DNA from: Cytophagales bacterium
GTDB lineage: Bacteria > Bacteroidota > Bacteroidia > Cytophagales > Bernardetiaceae
Direction: 5' to 3'
Length of the DNA stretch: 64,000 nt
Assembly: GCA_004293815.1 (NCBI GenBank)
Contig: RDZD01000008.1
Coordinates: 122,192 to 186,191 of the forward strand
Under the pieces are notes generated by a model that had not been told where the DNA came from, searched no databases, and saw nothing but the letters and a program-made list of their open reading frames with translations. The position numbers and the translations under genes are program-made. Below, in pieces: positions 1 to 8,967 of the stretch. Within the stretch, counting starts at the first letter, position 1, and each line of letters starts with the position of its first letter.

Positions 1-1
1 A

Positions 2-91
2 GAAGAATGCGGACTTTTGTTTGAGGCCATACCCTACCAAACACCCACTGGACTAAAGAGAATGATGTATCAACTCCAAAAAATGGCTTAG
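2..91 (+). CDS. 3' end of an unidentified gene (partial)
   Basis: An open frame enters from the left edge and ends at TAG (89-91). The 29 visible residues end in GLKRMMYQLQKMA. This is too little to assign a family. That it is a real gene end is supported by the strong hairpin overlapping its stop codon. Its start and function lie outside the window. Confidence 0.5.
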   Translation, partial: EECGLLFEAIPYQTPTGLKRMMYQLQKMA

Positions 92-106
92 CGATAAGCC
101 ATTTTT
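79..106 (+). terminator. Intrinsic terminator, 12-bp perfect stem
   Basis: AAAAATGGCTTA (79-90), loop GCGA, then TAAGCCATTTTT (95-106). The A-run and T-run make it usable from both strands. It overlaps the stop codon of the partial gene at the left edge and separates it from the promoter at 137-167. Confidence 0.8.
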
Positions 107-136
107 GAAAACATCTAAAAAACTTTGTTCAAACAC

Positions 137-167
137 TTGGAGTATCGCCCATTAAAGTGTACTTTTG
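137..167 (+). promoter_or_regulatory. Bacteroidota-type promoter for the membrane protein at 198
   Basis: TTG (137-139), 20-bp spacer, TACTTTTG (160-167), matching the phylum's TTG-N19-23-TAnnTTTG pattern. The predicted transcript start near 174 lies after a possible TTG start at 165, so it favours the ATG at 198. Confidence 0.55.
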
Positions 168-197
168 CTTACATCGCTTTTTGTTTTGGCTTCTAGC

Positions 198-746
198 ATG
201 AAACCTGCCATGACCTATATACAAAAGCAATGGGCTAATGCGAAGTCTCTCTTAGATAAACACTACAATGAGTTTACGCTTTTACCCGAAGAAGACCGAA
301 CACTGCTCTTGCCGCTTGATGCCCGTGTAGTTTACAGGCGTTTGTTAGCTGTTTCTTATAATAAACGAGACAAAATTGCTGTTGATAAACAGCTACTGGC
401 TTTCTTTGGCGATGTGTGGCATGAAGGGTTTGTGTTTTCTCATGTTTTTGGCTCGCCTCAATGGCTTAAGCCTGTCATAAAAGGACGCATCGAAAGCACA
501 AGGCATGGAAGTATTGTTTTTGTAAGTTATAGGCTTTCTCTGACTTGTAAGGCCATTTTATGGAGCTTTATGCTCTTCTGGGCGGCTCTTCTTGTTTTTC
601 TTGGCTTTATGAATAGCCCTTATCTAAGCACACTGTGTCTGCCTGGTTGTTTTTTGAACTATTTCTTAATGATGATTTTTTTAAAAGACCGCAAACGTTT
701 GGCACATCAATGTTTACTTGGCAGCTTATGGCTAGAAAAAAAATGA
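198..746 (+). CDS. Small membrane protein of unknown function
   Basis: A 182-residue protein I do not recognise. The N-terminal two thirds is soluble and rich in basic residues. Two adjacent hydrophobic segments follow near residues 127-165 (ILWSFMLFWAALLVFLGF and a segment around CLPGCFLNYFLMMIFL), so it probably sits in the inner membrane as a hairpin with the N-terminal part in the cytoplasm. A start at TTG 165 is possible in the same frame, but the promoter at 137-167 would place that codon before the transcript start. It appears monocistronic, with a 359-bp gap downstream. No function can be assigned. Confidence 0.6.
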   Translation: MKPAMTYIQKQWANAKSLLDKHYNEFTLLPEEDRTLLLPLDARVVYRRLLAVSYNKRDKIAVDKQLLAFFGDVWHEGFVFSHVFGSPQWLKPVIKGRIESTRHGSIVFVSYRLSLTCKAILWSFMLFWAALLVFLGFMNSPYLSTLCLPGCFLNYFLMMIFLKDRKRLAHQCLLGSLWLEKK

Positions 747-1105
747 TTAGTACCGCATTTTATAGCATAAGCATTTAGTAAGCAATTAGCATAGCTTTTG
801 AGACGTTTAGGATAAAAAAATCTAGTATTTATCGATAAAAAATTGTATTTTACCTAGCTTTTGAACACTCTTTAAAGCTACGGCATTTTTTTTGATAAAT
901 GTTTAGCAAGGGTATCGTAAAAAGTTCTATAAAAAACACTTAGCATTTTGTCAAACATTCTCTAACTAGAGGCCGTTGAGACACGGCACTAATTATACAA
1001 ACCGCTTTTTGTGTAGAACTAAAATACGCAGCAAGCGAGAGCGTTTTTTTGACAGCAGCTACTATTTTTTACAATACCTGAACTAACAACAAATAAGCCT
1101 ATACC
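747..1105. other. 359-bp AT-rich gap without a recognisable gene
   Basis: No coding frame of quality is visible. The 10-bp word TAGCTTTTGA occurs twice (792-801 and 855-864), and a short dyad GCCGT/ACGGC lies near 972-987. The gap must hold the promoter of the Sel1 gene at 1106, but I see no good match to the consensus used elsewhere in the window. Confidence 0.4.
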
Positions 1106-3142
1106 ATGAAAAATTTGTTTTCTGATACTTTAAAACTGCTCATAGTCCTTTTTTTCGTTGCTCAAAGCAGCACCACTTTTGCCCAAAAAAAAGGCGACAG
1201 CTTCTGGAAAGAAGAAGAAAAAAAAGCCAAGCAAGGCGATTTACGTGCGATGGTTGCGCTTGGTGACGCATATAGAGGCAATATTTTTAGTCAAGACGAC
1301 GATCGTAATTTTGAAAAAGCCCTAAAATGGTACAAAAAGGCTCAACTCTCCACACTCGGAACTAAAGGGCAAAAAGGAGAACTTGGACTTTTTCTCATTC
1401 ACTGGCTGGGCGGCTATGATTTGGAGCGAAATGAAGCAGAAGGTCTACGTTGGCTCAACGAAATTAAGCAACAAAGCTGGGCCACACGCACATACGACGA
1501 CAAAGCCAATATCTCATTGCTAGATTTGGCAAAAGTACAAACTGAAGCCGAAAAAGGTGTGGAAGAAGCTCAGATTCTTCTGGCTAGAATCTATTTGGAG
1601 TTTAATTTAGACTACCCAAGAGCGATAGCTTGGCTAGATCGCGCTGACATGAATGGAAGCCTAGATGCCCCTTATCTTAAAGCAAAGTGGGCTTTGATAC
1701 GACAAAACCCACACTTTTTGGATCCCAACAACTGGACAGAATACCATAAAGCGATGGCCAGTATCTGGCAGCGCGCTATTGCAGAAGGTTCAACCATGGC
1801 GCAAATAGAGTATACGGCAGCCCAAATACAAAGCAACCGCGTGGACGCTAAAAATGTGGAAAAAATGATAGAGATTGCTTCCAAAAAGCGGACATCGCCT
1901 GAAATGGCTGCCAAGTCTCTCTTAATGGTCTATGCAGTAAAAGCTGGAAAAGAAAAGTTTGTATACCTGCGCAAATTTGCAGAAGTAGCTAAAAATATTG
2001 ACTTTACCTATTCTACCCAAGCCCAAGAAGCCCTCAAAGAATGGGCACACTTCAACAAAAAAATGAGCACCCTTTCGGGTTATGTAGAATATGCAGCAGA
2101 TAGAAAAGATCTCCGCAACGACATCATCAACACAGCGGATTACAGAGCAGATTTTCAAGGAAAAATCAAGCCTTTATCTGACTTTTATCATGCACTGCAC
2201 AAGCCTGATAATGTAGCCTTTATCGGCAGTGATAACATAAAGAATTACGACAACGAGTTCTATAGCAAAGTATTTAGAGTGTTTCAGAGAATCAACCATC
2301 TCGATGATTTGATGGAGTTTAGACGCGTTATGAACGACGAAAGCTGGCTTTCGCCCCTGCGTAGCGAGTACGAAGCACGTTACCCAAATAAATTTGCAGA
2401 ACTTGGTGTAGCGGCAGATCGCATTGCCTACTATCAAGAAAAAGATAAGTTGCACCGCAAAAAATTTACAAACTTTGCGGAAGGCAGACTCTTCTTGAGC
2501 GAACTCATTTTGCGCAATGACCTTACTGCCAGCCTCAAAAATGAGCTTACGAGCGATACCAAAAAGCAAATTATTTACGACATCTATGGACGTTCACCCT
2601 CTAAAAAACAACTGAGTCAGCTTCAAGATGTCATTTATCGCGAAAAATGGATTTTACCCGAAGGCGAACAAATTTATTTCGAAATGCAACATGACAGCGA
2701 CAACAGTTTTGCGGGCGATGTAACACTCAATAAAGTCTTGTATCATTATCAGTGCACACGCAAAGGCGAAGGTAGCCGTTTTGAGCTGACTATACACGCA
2801 GTCAAAAACAACCAATCCAATTTGGTTTACAAAGGCAATATTGACGCGCAAAATAAAGATGCCAATACAGTTGCTGTAAAAATATTCAAAGCTAAGTTCA
2901 ATGTATACCGTTGGGTGGACAGCGCACAGGATTACTTACTCACAACAGTTTCTGCTCAGTCGTCCCAAATAGAGACTGCCGAAATGGGCGATATCTCCAT
3001 CTACAAAAGCAGTGCACACGGCATGAGTCCAACACAGCTCACCCAAAAAGATCAGGCTAGAGAGTTCTCTCAAAAAGTGGCAGTAAAGAGCGCAGTCAAA
3101 TATTTTATACTGGCTTATACAAATTTGCTGACAACTATTTAG
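1106..3142 (+). CDS. Secreted Sel1-repeat (TPR-like) protein
   Basis: A 678-residue protein with a signal peptide (residues 1-26, hydrophobic core LLIVLFFVAQSS, ending TFAQ). Sel1-type repeats are visible at about residues 40-80 (KQGDLRAMVALGDAYRG, then ALKWYKKA) and 145-185 (GVEEAQILLARIYLE, then AIAWLDRA). Sel1 repeats are short helical solenoids that bind partner proteins. The region from about residue 300 is not a family I know. It is probably periplasmic or exported. It stands alone between an uncharacterised gap and a strong convergent terminator, so the context gives no partner. Confidence 0.75.
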   Translation: MKNLFSDTLKLLIVLFFVAQSSTTFAQKKGDSFWKEEEKKAKQGDLRAMVALGDAYRGNIFSQDDDRNFEKALKWYKKAQLSTLGTKGQKGELGLFLIHWLGGYDLERNEAEGLRWLNEIKQQSWATRTYDDKANISLLDLAKVQTEAEKGVEEAQILLARIYLEFNLDYPRAIAWLDRADMNGSLDAPYLKAKWALIRQNPHFLDPNNWTEYHKAMASIWQRAIAEGSTMAQIEYTAAQIQSNRVDAKNVEKMIEIASKKRTSPEMAAKSLLMVYAVKAGKEKFVYLRKFAEVAKNIDFTYSTQAQEALKEWAHFNKKMSTLSGYVEYAADRKDLRNDIINTADYRADFQGKIKPLSDFYHALHKPDNVAFIGSDNIKNYDNEFYSKVFRVFQRINHLDDLMEFRRVMNDESWLSPLRSEYEARYPNKFAELGVAADRIAYYQEKDKLHRKKFTNFAEGRLFLSELILRNDLTASLKNELTSDTKKQIIYDIYGRSPSKKQLSQLQDVIYREKWILPEGEQIYFEMQHDSDNSFAGDVTLNKVLYHYQCTRKGEGSRFELTIHAVKNNQSNLVYKGNIDAQNKDANTVAVKIFKAKFNVYRWVDSAQDYLLTTVSAQSSQIETAEMGDISIYKSSAHGMSPTQLTQKDQAREFSQKVAVKSAVKYFILAYTNLLTTI

Positions 3143-3154
3143 CAATGCCATCAA

Positions 3155-3207
3155 CCCCAAAAGTATTGGCTTGAGATAAATACAATTCAAAGCCAATCCT
3201 TTTGGGG
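3155..3207. terminator. Bidirectional terminator between convergent genes
   Basis: An 18-bp stem with one mismatch: CCCCAAAAGTATTGGCTT (3155-3172) and AAGCCAATCCTTTTGGGG (3190-3207), 17-nt loop. It lies between the stop codons of the Sel1 gene (+) and the DinB-like gene (-) and can serve both. Confidence 0.8.
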
Positions 3208-3231
3208 CTTGTTTTATAAGCAAATAACGAG

Positions 3232-3693
3232 TTATTTTTTAACAATATCCCGTATAATTTTGATGTGATGCGCGTTGTGAATGGCTAAAAAACTCAAAGC
3301 TTGCGCCAAGTTAATAGGACCAAACATAGGGTGCGAAAAATTGGCAGAGGGGGGAAGAGAGTCTAAATCCTTCAAGGCATCTCTAGCACCTTGCAAAAGA
3401 GTTTTAAGTTTTTCTGTATCAAAAGCCAATGTGGGTGGAGTGACTGCATTGGGGGCTTTGGCACGCCCTCTAGGAATGTATTTGAAGGTTAAAACTAAAA
3501 ACTTATTCAAATTGAAATAAGGTTTATAGTCCTCTGGTTTGCTCTTTTTTAATGCAGCTGGCACGCCTTTCATTACCATAGCCAAATGAGCTATATGCCA
3601 GCCCACCGATGCATTAGAGATTTTCTCCTTAAGCATCTTGTGTTGGCTGATAAAGCTTTCTAATTCGTCTATTTGGTGTACAAGCTGTTTCAT
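3232..3693 (-). CDS. DinB-like / DUF1569 family protein
   Basis: A 153-residue protein with the layout of the DinB/YfiT four-helix-bundle superfamily. These typically bind a divalent metal through three histidines, and some members act as thiol transferases. Candidate ligands here are GWHIAH (residues 31-36) near the N-terminus and HNAHH (139-143) in the last helix. The motif ALSFLAIHNAHHIKIIRDI is typical of the DUF1569 subgroup. Length fits the family. It is a single gene convergent with the Sel1 gene. Substrate and role are unknown. Confidence 0.75.
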   Translation of the reverse strand: MKQLVHQIDELESFISQHKMLKEKISNASVGWHIAHLAMVMKGVPAALKKSKPEDYKPYFNLNKFLVLTFKYIPRGRAKAPNAVTPPTLAFDTEKLKTLLQGARDALKDLDSLPPSANFSHPMFGPINLAQALSFLAIHNAHHIKIIRDIVKK

Positions 3694-3837
3694 AAGATAA
3701 ACTTTATTAAAAAAGTGCTGCGTTTAAAAGACAACAAAGCCTAAAAGACTGTTTGCTACAAATAAATAAAAAAAGACCCAATAATGCAAAATTAACAAGC
3801 TTCTTTTAAAACAAACAGGCATATAAAATTTCTGTAA

Positions 3838-3872
3838 TTTGTTTTTCATTTAAGCGAACTTATCTACTTTTG
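3838..3872 (+). promoter_or_regulatory. Promoter of the UDP-glucose dehydrogenase gene
   Basis: TTTG (3838-3841), 23-bp spacer, TACTTTTG (3865-3872). The ATG at 3916 lies about 37 nt after the expected transcript start. Confidence 0.6.
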
Positions 3873-3915
3873 TAGCAGACTTCTTAGATTTGATTTTTCC
3901 CCACCAAACTTGAAT

Positions 3916-5217
3916 ATGAAAATTGCAGTAGTTGGAACAGGCTACGTAGGGCTTGTGAGCGGCACATGCTTCGCCGAAACCGGCAACGTAGTTACTTGTG
4001 TAGACATTGACGCAGGCAAAGTAGAACGCTTATCGCGCGGCGAGATAACCATTTATGAGCCAGGTTTAGACACTCTCTTTGAAAGAAATTTAAAAGAAGG
4101 ACGTTTACACTTCACTACCAACTTGGCGAGTGCCATAGAACACGCTGAAATTATATTTTTGGCTCTGCCCACTCCACCAGGTGAAGATGGTTCTGCCGAT
4201 TTATCTTATGTTTTGGGTGTGGCGCAACATCTTGGTAAGCTCATCAAAACGTACAAAGTGATTGTGGATAAAAGCACTGTACCAGTAGGAACTGCCGAGC
4301 GTGTACATAAAGCAATTGCAGAAAATGCCACTACAGAGTTTGACGTGGTTTCAAATCCTGAGTTTTTGAGAGAAGGTGCGGCTATAGAAGATTTCATGAA
4401 GCCAGATCGTATCGTTATTGGTACGTCTTCGGCACGAGCCGAAGAGGTCATGCGCCGCCTTTACGCACCTTTTGTTAGGCAGGGTAATCCCATCATCATC
4501 ATGGACGAACGTTCTGCCGAAATGACCAAATATGCTGCAAATGCTTATTTAGCCACCCGTATCACGTTTATGAACGAAATAGCCAACCTCTGCGATCGTG
4601 TGGGAGCGAATGTAGATGCTATACGCAAGGGTATAGGCACAGATAAGCGCATAGGTCCGCGATTCTTATTTCCTGGTGTTGGTTATGGCGGTAGCTGCTT
4701 CCCAAAAGATGTGCAAGCCTTGGGCAAGACAGCTTTAGAAAACGGGTATGATTTCAGGATTCTTACTTCAGTCATGTCTGTAAACGACCATCAGCGTACG
4801 GCCTTGGTTCGGAAAGTAAAAGCCTATTTCAAGGATAACCTCAAAGGTTTGAAAATAGCTGTTTGGGGACTAGCTTTTAAGCCCAACACCGACGATATTC
4901 GTGAAGCACCAGCCCTTTACACGATAGATATGCTCTTGGCAGAGGGAGTGCAGGTAGTAGCTTACGATCCTGAAGCTATGCCCAACGTGCAAAAATTGTA
5001 TGGCCAGGCAGTCCAATTTGCGCATAATGCCATGCAGGCTTTGGAAGGCGCAGACGCTCTCTTGATCCTAACAGAATGGGGCGTTTTTAGAACTCCCGAC
5101 TTTACAGAAATGGCTCAAAAAATAAAAAATAAAGTTATTTTTGACGGAAGAAACCTCTATGAGGTTGCAGACATGCGCCAGATGGGTTGGTATTACGAAA
5201 GCATAGGCAGGCCATAA
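3916..5217 (+). CDS. ugd: UDP-glucose 6-dehydrogenase
   Basis: Oxidises UDP-glucose to UDP-glucuronate with two NAD+, feeding capsule, exopolysaccharide and LPS sugars. 433 residues, the usual length. The Rossmann motif GTGYVGLVSG is at the N-terminus, followed by TVPVGTAE, NPEFLREG and a catalytic-cysteine motif GYGGSCFPKD with Cys at residue 261; a C-terminal domain with WGLAFKPNTDDIREAP binds UDP. A TTG two codons upstream is possible, but MKIAVVGTGYVGL starting at ATG 3916 is the family norm. The thioesterase gene follows after 12 nt, so the two are probably co-transcribed. Confidence 0.95.
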   Translation: MKIAVVGTGYVGLVSGTCFAETGNVVTCVDIDAGKVERLSRGEITIYEPGLDTLFERNLKEGRLHFTTNLASAIEHAEIIFLALPTPPGEDGSADLSYVLGVAQHLGKLIKTYKVIVDKSTVPVGTAERVHKAIAENATTEFDVVSNPEFLREGAAIEDFMKPDRIVIGTSSARAEEVMRRLYAPFVRQGNPIIIMDERSAEMTKYAANAYLATRITFMNEIANLCDRVGANVDAIRKGIGTDKRIGPRFLFPGVGYGGSCFPKDVQALGKTALENGYDFRILTSVMSVNDHQRTALVRKVKAYFKDNLKGLKIAVWGLAFKPNTDDIREAPALYTIDMLLAEGVQVVAYDPEAMPNVQKLYGQAVQFAHNAMQALEGADALLILTEWGVFRTPDFTEMAQKIKNKVIFDGRNLYEVADMRQMGWYYESIGRP

Positions 5218-5229
5218 TTTAAAAAATCA

Positions 5230-5676
5230 ATGACGAATCCAAAAATTCAACCAGAGCTATATCCAATTGCGGCGATAGGCGAACGCTCAAAAGGCACTAT
5301 TTTAGACCACTTAGGTATTGAAATTACCGAAATAGGAGAGGATTTTTTATGCGGTAAAATGCCAGTAGATGAACGCCATATACAGCCAGCTGGTATTCTG
5401 CACGGTGGGGCATCGGTAGTACTAGCCGAAACTCTGGGCAGTATGGGCACACGTCTTTTGCTCAACACAGACTCTTTTGTAGGTGTAGGTTTAGAAGTAA
5501 ATGCCAACCATTTGCGGCCAGTGGCTAAGGGCGACACTCTGTACGGACGGGCTACCCTCGTACATGCAGGTAGGAGCACACATATATGGGATATCAAAAT
5601 GAGCAATGATGCTCAAAAACTGTGCTGCATCAGCCGCTTGACGGTAGCCATTATTCCCAATCCACTTGCTAAATAA
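5230..5676 (+). CDS. Hotdog-fold thioesterase (PaaI/EntH/MenI type)
   Basis: A 148-residue hotdog thioesterase. The segment IQPAGILHGGASVVLAETLGSMG carries the HGG turn and the helix glutamate characteristic of the EntH/YbdB and MenI group, which hydrolyse aromatic acyl-CoA or acyl-carrier thioesters. In a menaquinone-using bacterium a role as 1,4-dihydroxy-2-naphthoyl-CoA thioesterase is plausible, but no other men genes are nearby, so this is inference. It lies 12 nt after ugd. Confidence 0.85.
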   Translation: MTNPKIQPELYPIAAIGERSKGTILDHLGIEITEIGEDFLCGKMPVDERHIQPAGILHGGASVVLAETLGSMGTRLLLNTDSFVGVGLEVNANHLRPVAKGDTLYGRATLVHAGRSTHIWDIKMSNDAQKLCCISRLTVAIIPNPLAK

Positions 5677-5872
5677 AGAATAAAAGACAATATTTTTTAC
5701 TTAATAGAGTCTTTTTCAGTAGTTTTGAGTGTAAAAAAATTGTCTATGTTTTGGTTTTACCAAATCTCATTGAGTGTTAACTTTAAAAAGCTAAAGTTCT
5801 GTTAGAAAGATAAGTTTCTTTATTTCTGATGTTTACATATCTATTTTCAGAGTAAAACCCAAATCAATTTTC

Positions 5873-6544
5873 ATGCTTGCTCCCTCAGTGCTCTCAGCCG
5901 ATTTTGCGTATTTGCAACGCGACATCCAAATGCTTAACGATTCTGCCGCTCATTGGCTGCACATAGACATCATGGATGGTACTTTTGTGCCCAATATTTC
6001 ATTTGGGCTGCCCGTCTGCAAGGCCATTCAAAAGCACGCCACAAAGCCGATGGATGTTCATTTGATGATTGTAAACCCTGATCAATATTTACGCGCTTTT
6101 CAGGAAGCGGGAGCGGCTTCTATTTCTGTTCACTACGAAGCTTGTACACACCTTCATCGTACGGTTCAATTTATCAAAGATTTGGGTTGCAAAGCAGGCG
6201 TTGCTATCAATCCTCATACGCCAGTGAGTTTGCTCAAAGATATCATTAAAGACTTAGATTTGGTTTGTTTGATGTCTGTCAATCCAGGGTTTGGCGGTCA
6301 GAAATTCATAGAAAACACTTACAATAAAACTACAGAACTTAAAAATCTGATTTTACAACAAAACAGCCACGCTCTTATTGAAATAGACGGTGGTGTCAAT
6401 TCCCAAAATGCTATACCCTTGCTGAAAGCAGGCGCAGATGTGTTGGTGGCTGGTAATTTTGTATTTTCTTCCCAAAATCCAACTCAAACTATTCAAGAAC
6501 TTTGTAGCCAGATGGCTACTTTAAAAGCCTCCAAGCATGATTAA
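5873..6544 (+). CDS. rpe: Ribulose-phosphate 3-epimerase
   Basis: Interconverts ribulose 5-phosphate and xylulose 5-phosphate in the pentose phosphate pathway. 223 residues, normal for the family. It begins LAPSVLSADF, with HIDIMDGTFVPNISFG (metal-binding His and Asp), MDVHLMI, MSVNPGFGGQKF and EIDGGVN (second Asp), and ends in the phosphate-binding AGADVLVAGNFVF. Its last 8 nt overlap the start of the aminotransferase gene, suggesting coupled translation. Upstream is a 196-bp gap with a possible -7 element TAGTTTTG at 5720-5727. Confidence 0.95.
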   Translation: MLAPSVLSADFAYLQRDIQMLNDSAAHWLHIDIMDGTFVPNISFGLPVCKAIQKHATKPMDVHLMIVNPDQYLRAFQEAGAASISVHYEACTHLHRTVQFIKDLGCKAGVAINPHTPVSLLKDIIKDLDLVCLMSVNPGFGGQKFIENTYNKTTELKNLILQQNSHALIEIDGGVNSQNAIPLLKAGADVLVAGNFVFSSQNPTQTIQELCSQMATLKASKHD

Positions 6545-7610
6545 TTTTAGCACTGGCCCCTCACGCGTACACGACCAGCTCGGTAGATACTTTGCAGATG
6601 CCCTCAAAAACGATATTTGTAGCATCAACCATCGGAGCACTGAGTTTAAGAGCATTTACAAAAGCATCAAAAAGCATCTAGCAACCAAGCTCAAGTTGCC
6701 AGAGGGTTATGTGCCTATTTTGATGTCATCTGCCACAGAATGCTGGTACGTCTTGAGCCGTGATTTTGATCAAATGCCGTTTTATCATTTCTTTAATGGG
6801 GCTTTCGGTCAGAGATGGTTTGAATACAGATACGCCCAAAATCCCTCCAATACGTTTAAAATAAACTTTGAGGTTGATGTCTATCCACGATTACCTGCCT
6901 ATCTGCCCCCAAATGGCTTTATCGCTCTTACAGCCAATGAAACTTCAAACGGCACAGCATTGCCACGCGAAGTTATGCACAATATCAGGCAAACATACCC
7001 CGACTCCATCATAGCGGTTGATGCCACATCTTGTATGGCAGGAGAGGTGTTGAACTGGGAAAATGCCGATGTTTGGTTTGCCTCTGTTCAAAAATGTTTT
7101 GCTTTGCCAGCAGGCATGGCCGTTTTGGTGGTGTCGGAAAAAGTGGCTCAGGCCGTCAAAAACAAGCCGCAGACCCAGTACAACAGCCTTAGTTACCTCT
7201 ATAACATGGCTTTGGAAAACCAAACTACCCACACACCCAATGTGCTCAATGCTTACTTTCTCTCACGTGTGCTAGAGTCTAGCCCAGAAATAGAGCTTAT
7301 TGATGCACAGATTACCGCACGCGCCCAAAGTTGGTATAGTTTTCTAGAAAAAATAGGATTACAAGCTTTTGTCAAAGATGCTGAGCTGCGTTCGCGCACC
7401 GTGGTGGCTGTACAGGATAGTCCTAAAAGAATCAAAAAAATCAAGCAAGTAGCATTAGAAAGTGGTTTTCTGTTAGGTGAAGGCTATGGTCAGCTCAAAG
7501 CGGATACCTTCAGAATAGCCAACTTCCCACAACACACAGAGGAGGAGACGTATATGTTACAAGATTTTTTGAAAGAGCTCCTCACCAATAAACATTTGCT
7601 CAGCAAATAG
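6537..7610 (+). CDS. Class V aminotransferase, phosphoserine aminotransferase-like
   Basis: A 357-residue PLP enzyme of fold type I. The start MINFSTGPSRV is typical of SerC-like proteins (NFxxGPxxL), INHRSTEF matches the phosphoserine aminotransferase substrate loop, and SVQKCFALPAG holds the PLP-binding Lys at residue 186. SerC converts 3-phosphohydroxypyruvate and glutamate to phosphoserine in serine synthesis. The divergence from classical SerC leaves room for another substrate, as no serA or serB is nearby. The start codon overlaps the end of rpe by 8 nt. Confidence 0.8.
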   Translation: MINFSTGPSRVHDQLGRYFADALKNDICSINHRSTEFKSIYKSIKKHLATKLKLPEGYVPILMSSATECWYVLSRDFDQMPFYHFFNGAFGQRWFEYRYAQNPSNTFKINFEVDVYPRLPAYLPPNGFIALTANETSNGTALPREVMHNIRQTYPDSIIAVDATSCMAGEVLNWENADVWFASVQKCFALPAGMAVLVVSEKVAQAVKNKPQTQYNSLSYLYNMALENQTTHTPNVLNAYFLSRVLESSPEIELIDAQITARAQSWYSFLEKIGLQAFVKDAELRSRTVVAVQDSPKRIKKIKQVALESGFLLGEGYGQLKADTFRIANFPQHTEEETYMLQDFLKELLTNKHLLSK

Positions 7611-7697
7611 ATAGCATTATTAAAACAAAAAAAAGCTAATAACAAAAAAAATAGTTTATTTGCAATAAATAAAACAAGCTAAAACGAGTTTTGAGAA

Positions 7698-8966
7698 ATG
7701 GCTGAAATGGATATTTGTATGCCTAAAATTGGCGAAAGCGTAAATGAGGCGAAAGTTATCAACTGGCTCAAGAAAGTGGGCGACCACGTCAAGCTGCACG
7801 AAAGCATTCTAGAGGTAGCCACTGACAAGGTGGATTCTGAGGTGGTAGCGGAAGCAGAGGGAGTCTTGGTTGCATTGCTCTGTCAGGTTGGGGAGACCAT
7901 ACACACAGGACAGGTGCTTGCACGCCTAGATACCAATGCCAAAGCTCACAGCCCTGCTTCTCAAACCGTTCAAGCTGCCGTTAGCCAGTCGGAAAGTGCC
8001 GTTCAAAACGCCCCCTCAAAACGCTCTGGCAGGTTTTATTCACCTTTGGTGAAAGCCATCGCCGAAAAAGAACAAATCTCAGACGCTGAGCTATCTCAAA
8101 TACAAGGCTCTGGCGAACAAAATCGCCTAACCAAAAGTGATTTGCTAGCTTACTTGGCCAAACGCAGTCAAGCAGGTGCGCAGTCACCTCAACAAGCTCA
8201 AAAACATGAAATTAAACCTGATGAAAATGCAAAAGGACTTCAGGTAATGCCAATGCCTGGCGATGAGCTTATAGAAATGGACAGAATGCGCAAGCTCATT
8301 GCGGATCACATGGTCATGTCTAAGCAAGTTTCGCCTCACGTAACAGCGTTTTCAGAAGCAGACTTAAGCAATCTGGTTTGGTGGCGCGAGAGAGTAAAAA
8401 ATGATTTTGAGCAAAAGTATAAAGAAAAACTAACCTTTACGCCCATCTTTGTTGAAGCTATTGTGAAAGCGATACAAGACTTTCCTCTTATTAATGCTTC
8501 TATAAGTGGTCAAACCATCATCAAAAGGGCTGCTATTAATATTGGCATGGCTGCCGCTCTGCCTAACGGCAATTTGATTGTGCCAGTTATCAAACACGCG
8601 GATTCGCTCAACTTGGTAGGGCTAGCCCGACAGGTCAATCTCTTGGCTGACAAGGCCAGAAAAGGACAACTCAAGCCTGACGACATTCAGGAAGGGACTT
8701 TCACCCTCTCTAACGTAGGCGCGTTTGGCAATATCATGGGAACACCTATCATTAATCAGCCTCAGGTGGCTATCTTGGCTACAGGTATCATCAAAAAGAG
8801 ACCTGCTGTAGTCAAAACCCAAACTGGTTATAGTTTAGGGATTGCCGATATCATGTATTTATCCTTGTCTTTTGATCACCGTGTGGTGGACGGCGCACTT
8901 GGCGGACGCTTTGTAAGTCGTGTGGCAGAATATTTAGAAAATTTTGATACAAGCCGAGACATTTGA
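7698..8966 (+). CDS. Dihydrolipoamide acyltransferase, E2 of a 2-oxo acid dehydrogenase
   Basis: 422 residues with three domains: one lipoyl domain (residues 1-78, lipoylated Lys44 in ATDKVDSEV), a peripheral subunit-binding domain (about 112-150, YSPLVKAIAEKEQI and the TKSDLLAYL helix) and the catalytic chloramphenicol-acetyltransferase-like domain to the end, with SFDHRVVDGALGG holding the active-site His394. One lipoyl domain and the overall sequence suggest a branched-chain 2-oxo acid dehydrogenase E2, but pyruvate or 2-oxoglutarate are not excluded. No E1 or E3 gene is adjacent. The amidase gene starts one base after its stop. Confidence 0.9.
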   Translation: MAEMDICMPKIGESVNEAKVINWLKKVGDHVKLHESILEVATDKVDSEVVAEAEGVLVALLCQVGETIHTGQVLARLDTNAKAHSPASQTVQAAVSQSESAVQNAPSKRSGRFYSPLVKAIAEKEQISDAELSQIQGSGEQNRLTKSDLLAYLAKRSQAGAQSPQQAQKHEIKPDENAKGLQVMPMPGDELIEMDRMRKLIADHMVMSKQVSPHVTAFSEADLSNLVWWRERVKNDFEQKYKEKLTFTPIFVEAIVKAIQDFPLINASISGQTIIKRAAINIGMAAALPNGNLIVPVIKHADSLNLVGLARQVNLLADKARKGQLKPDDIQEGTFTLSNVGAFGNIMGTPIINQPQVAILATGIIKKRPAVVKTQTGYSLGIADIMYLSLSFDHRVVDGALGGRFVSRVAEYLENFDTSRDI

Positions 8967-8967
8967 T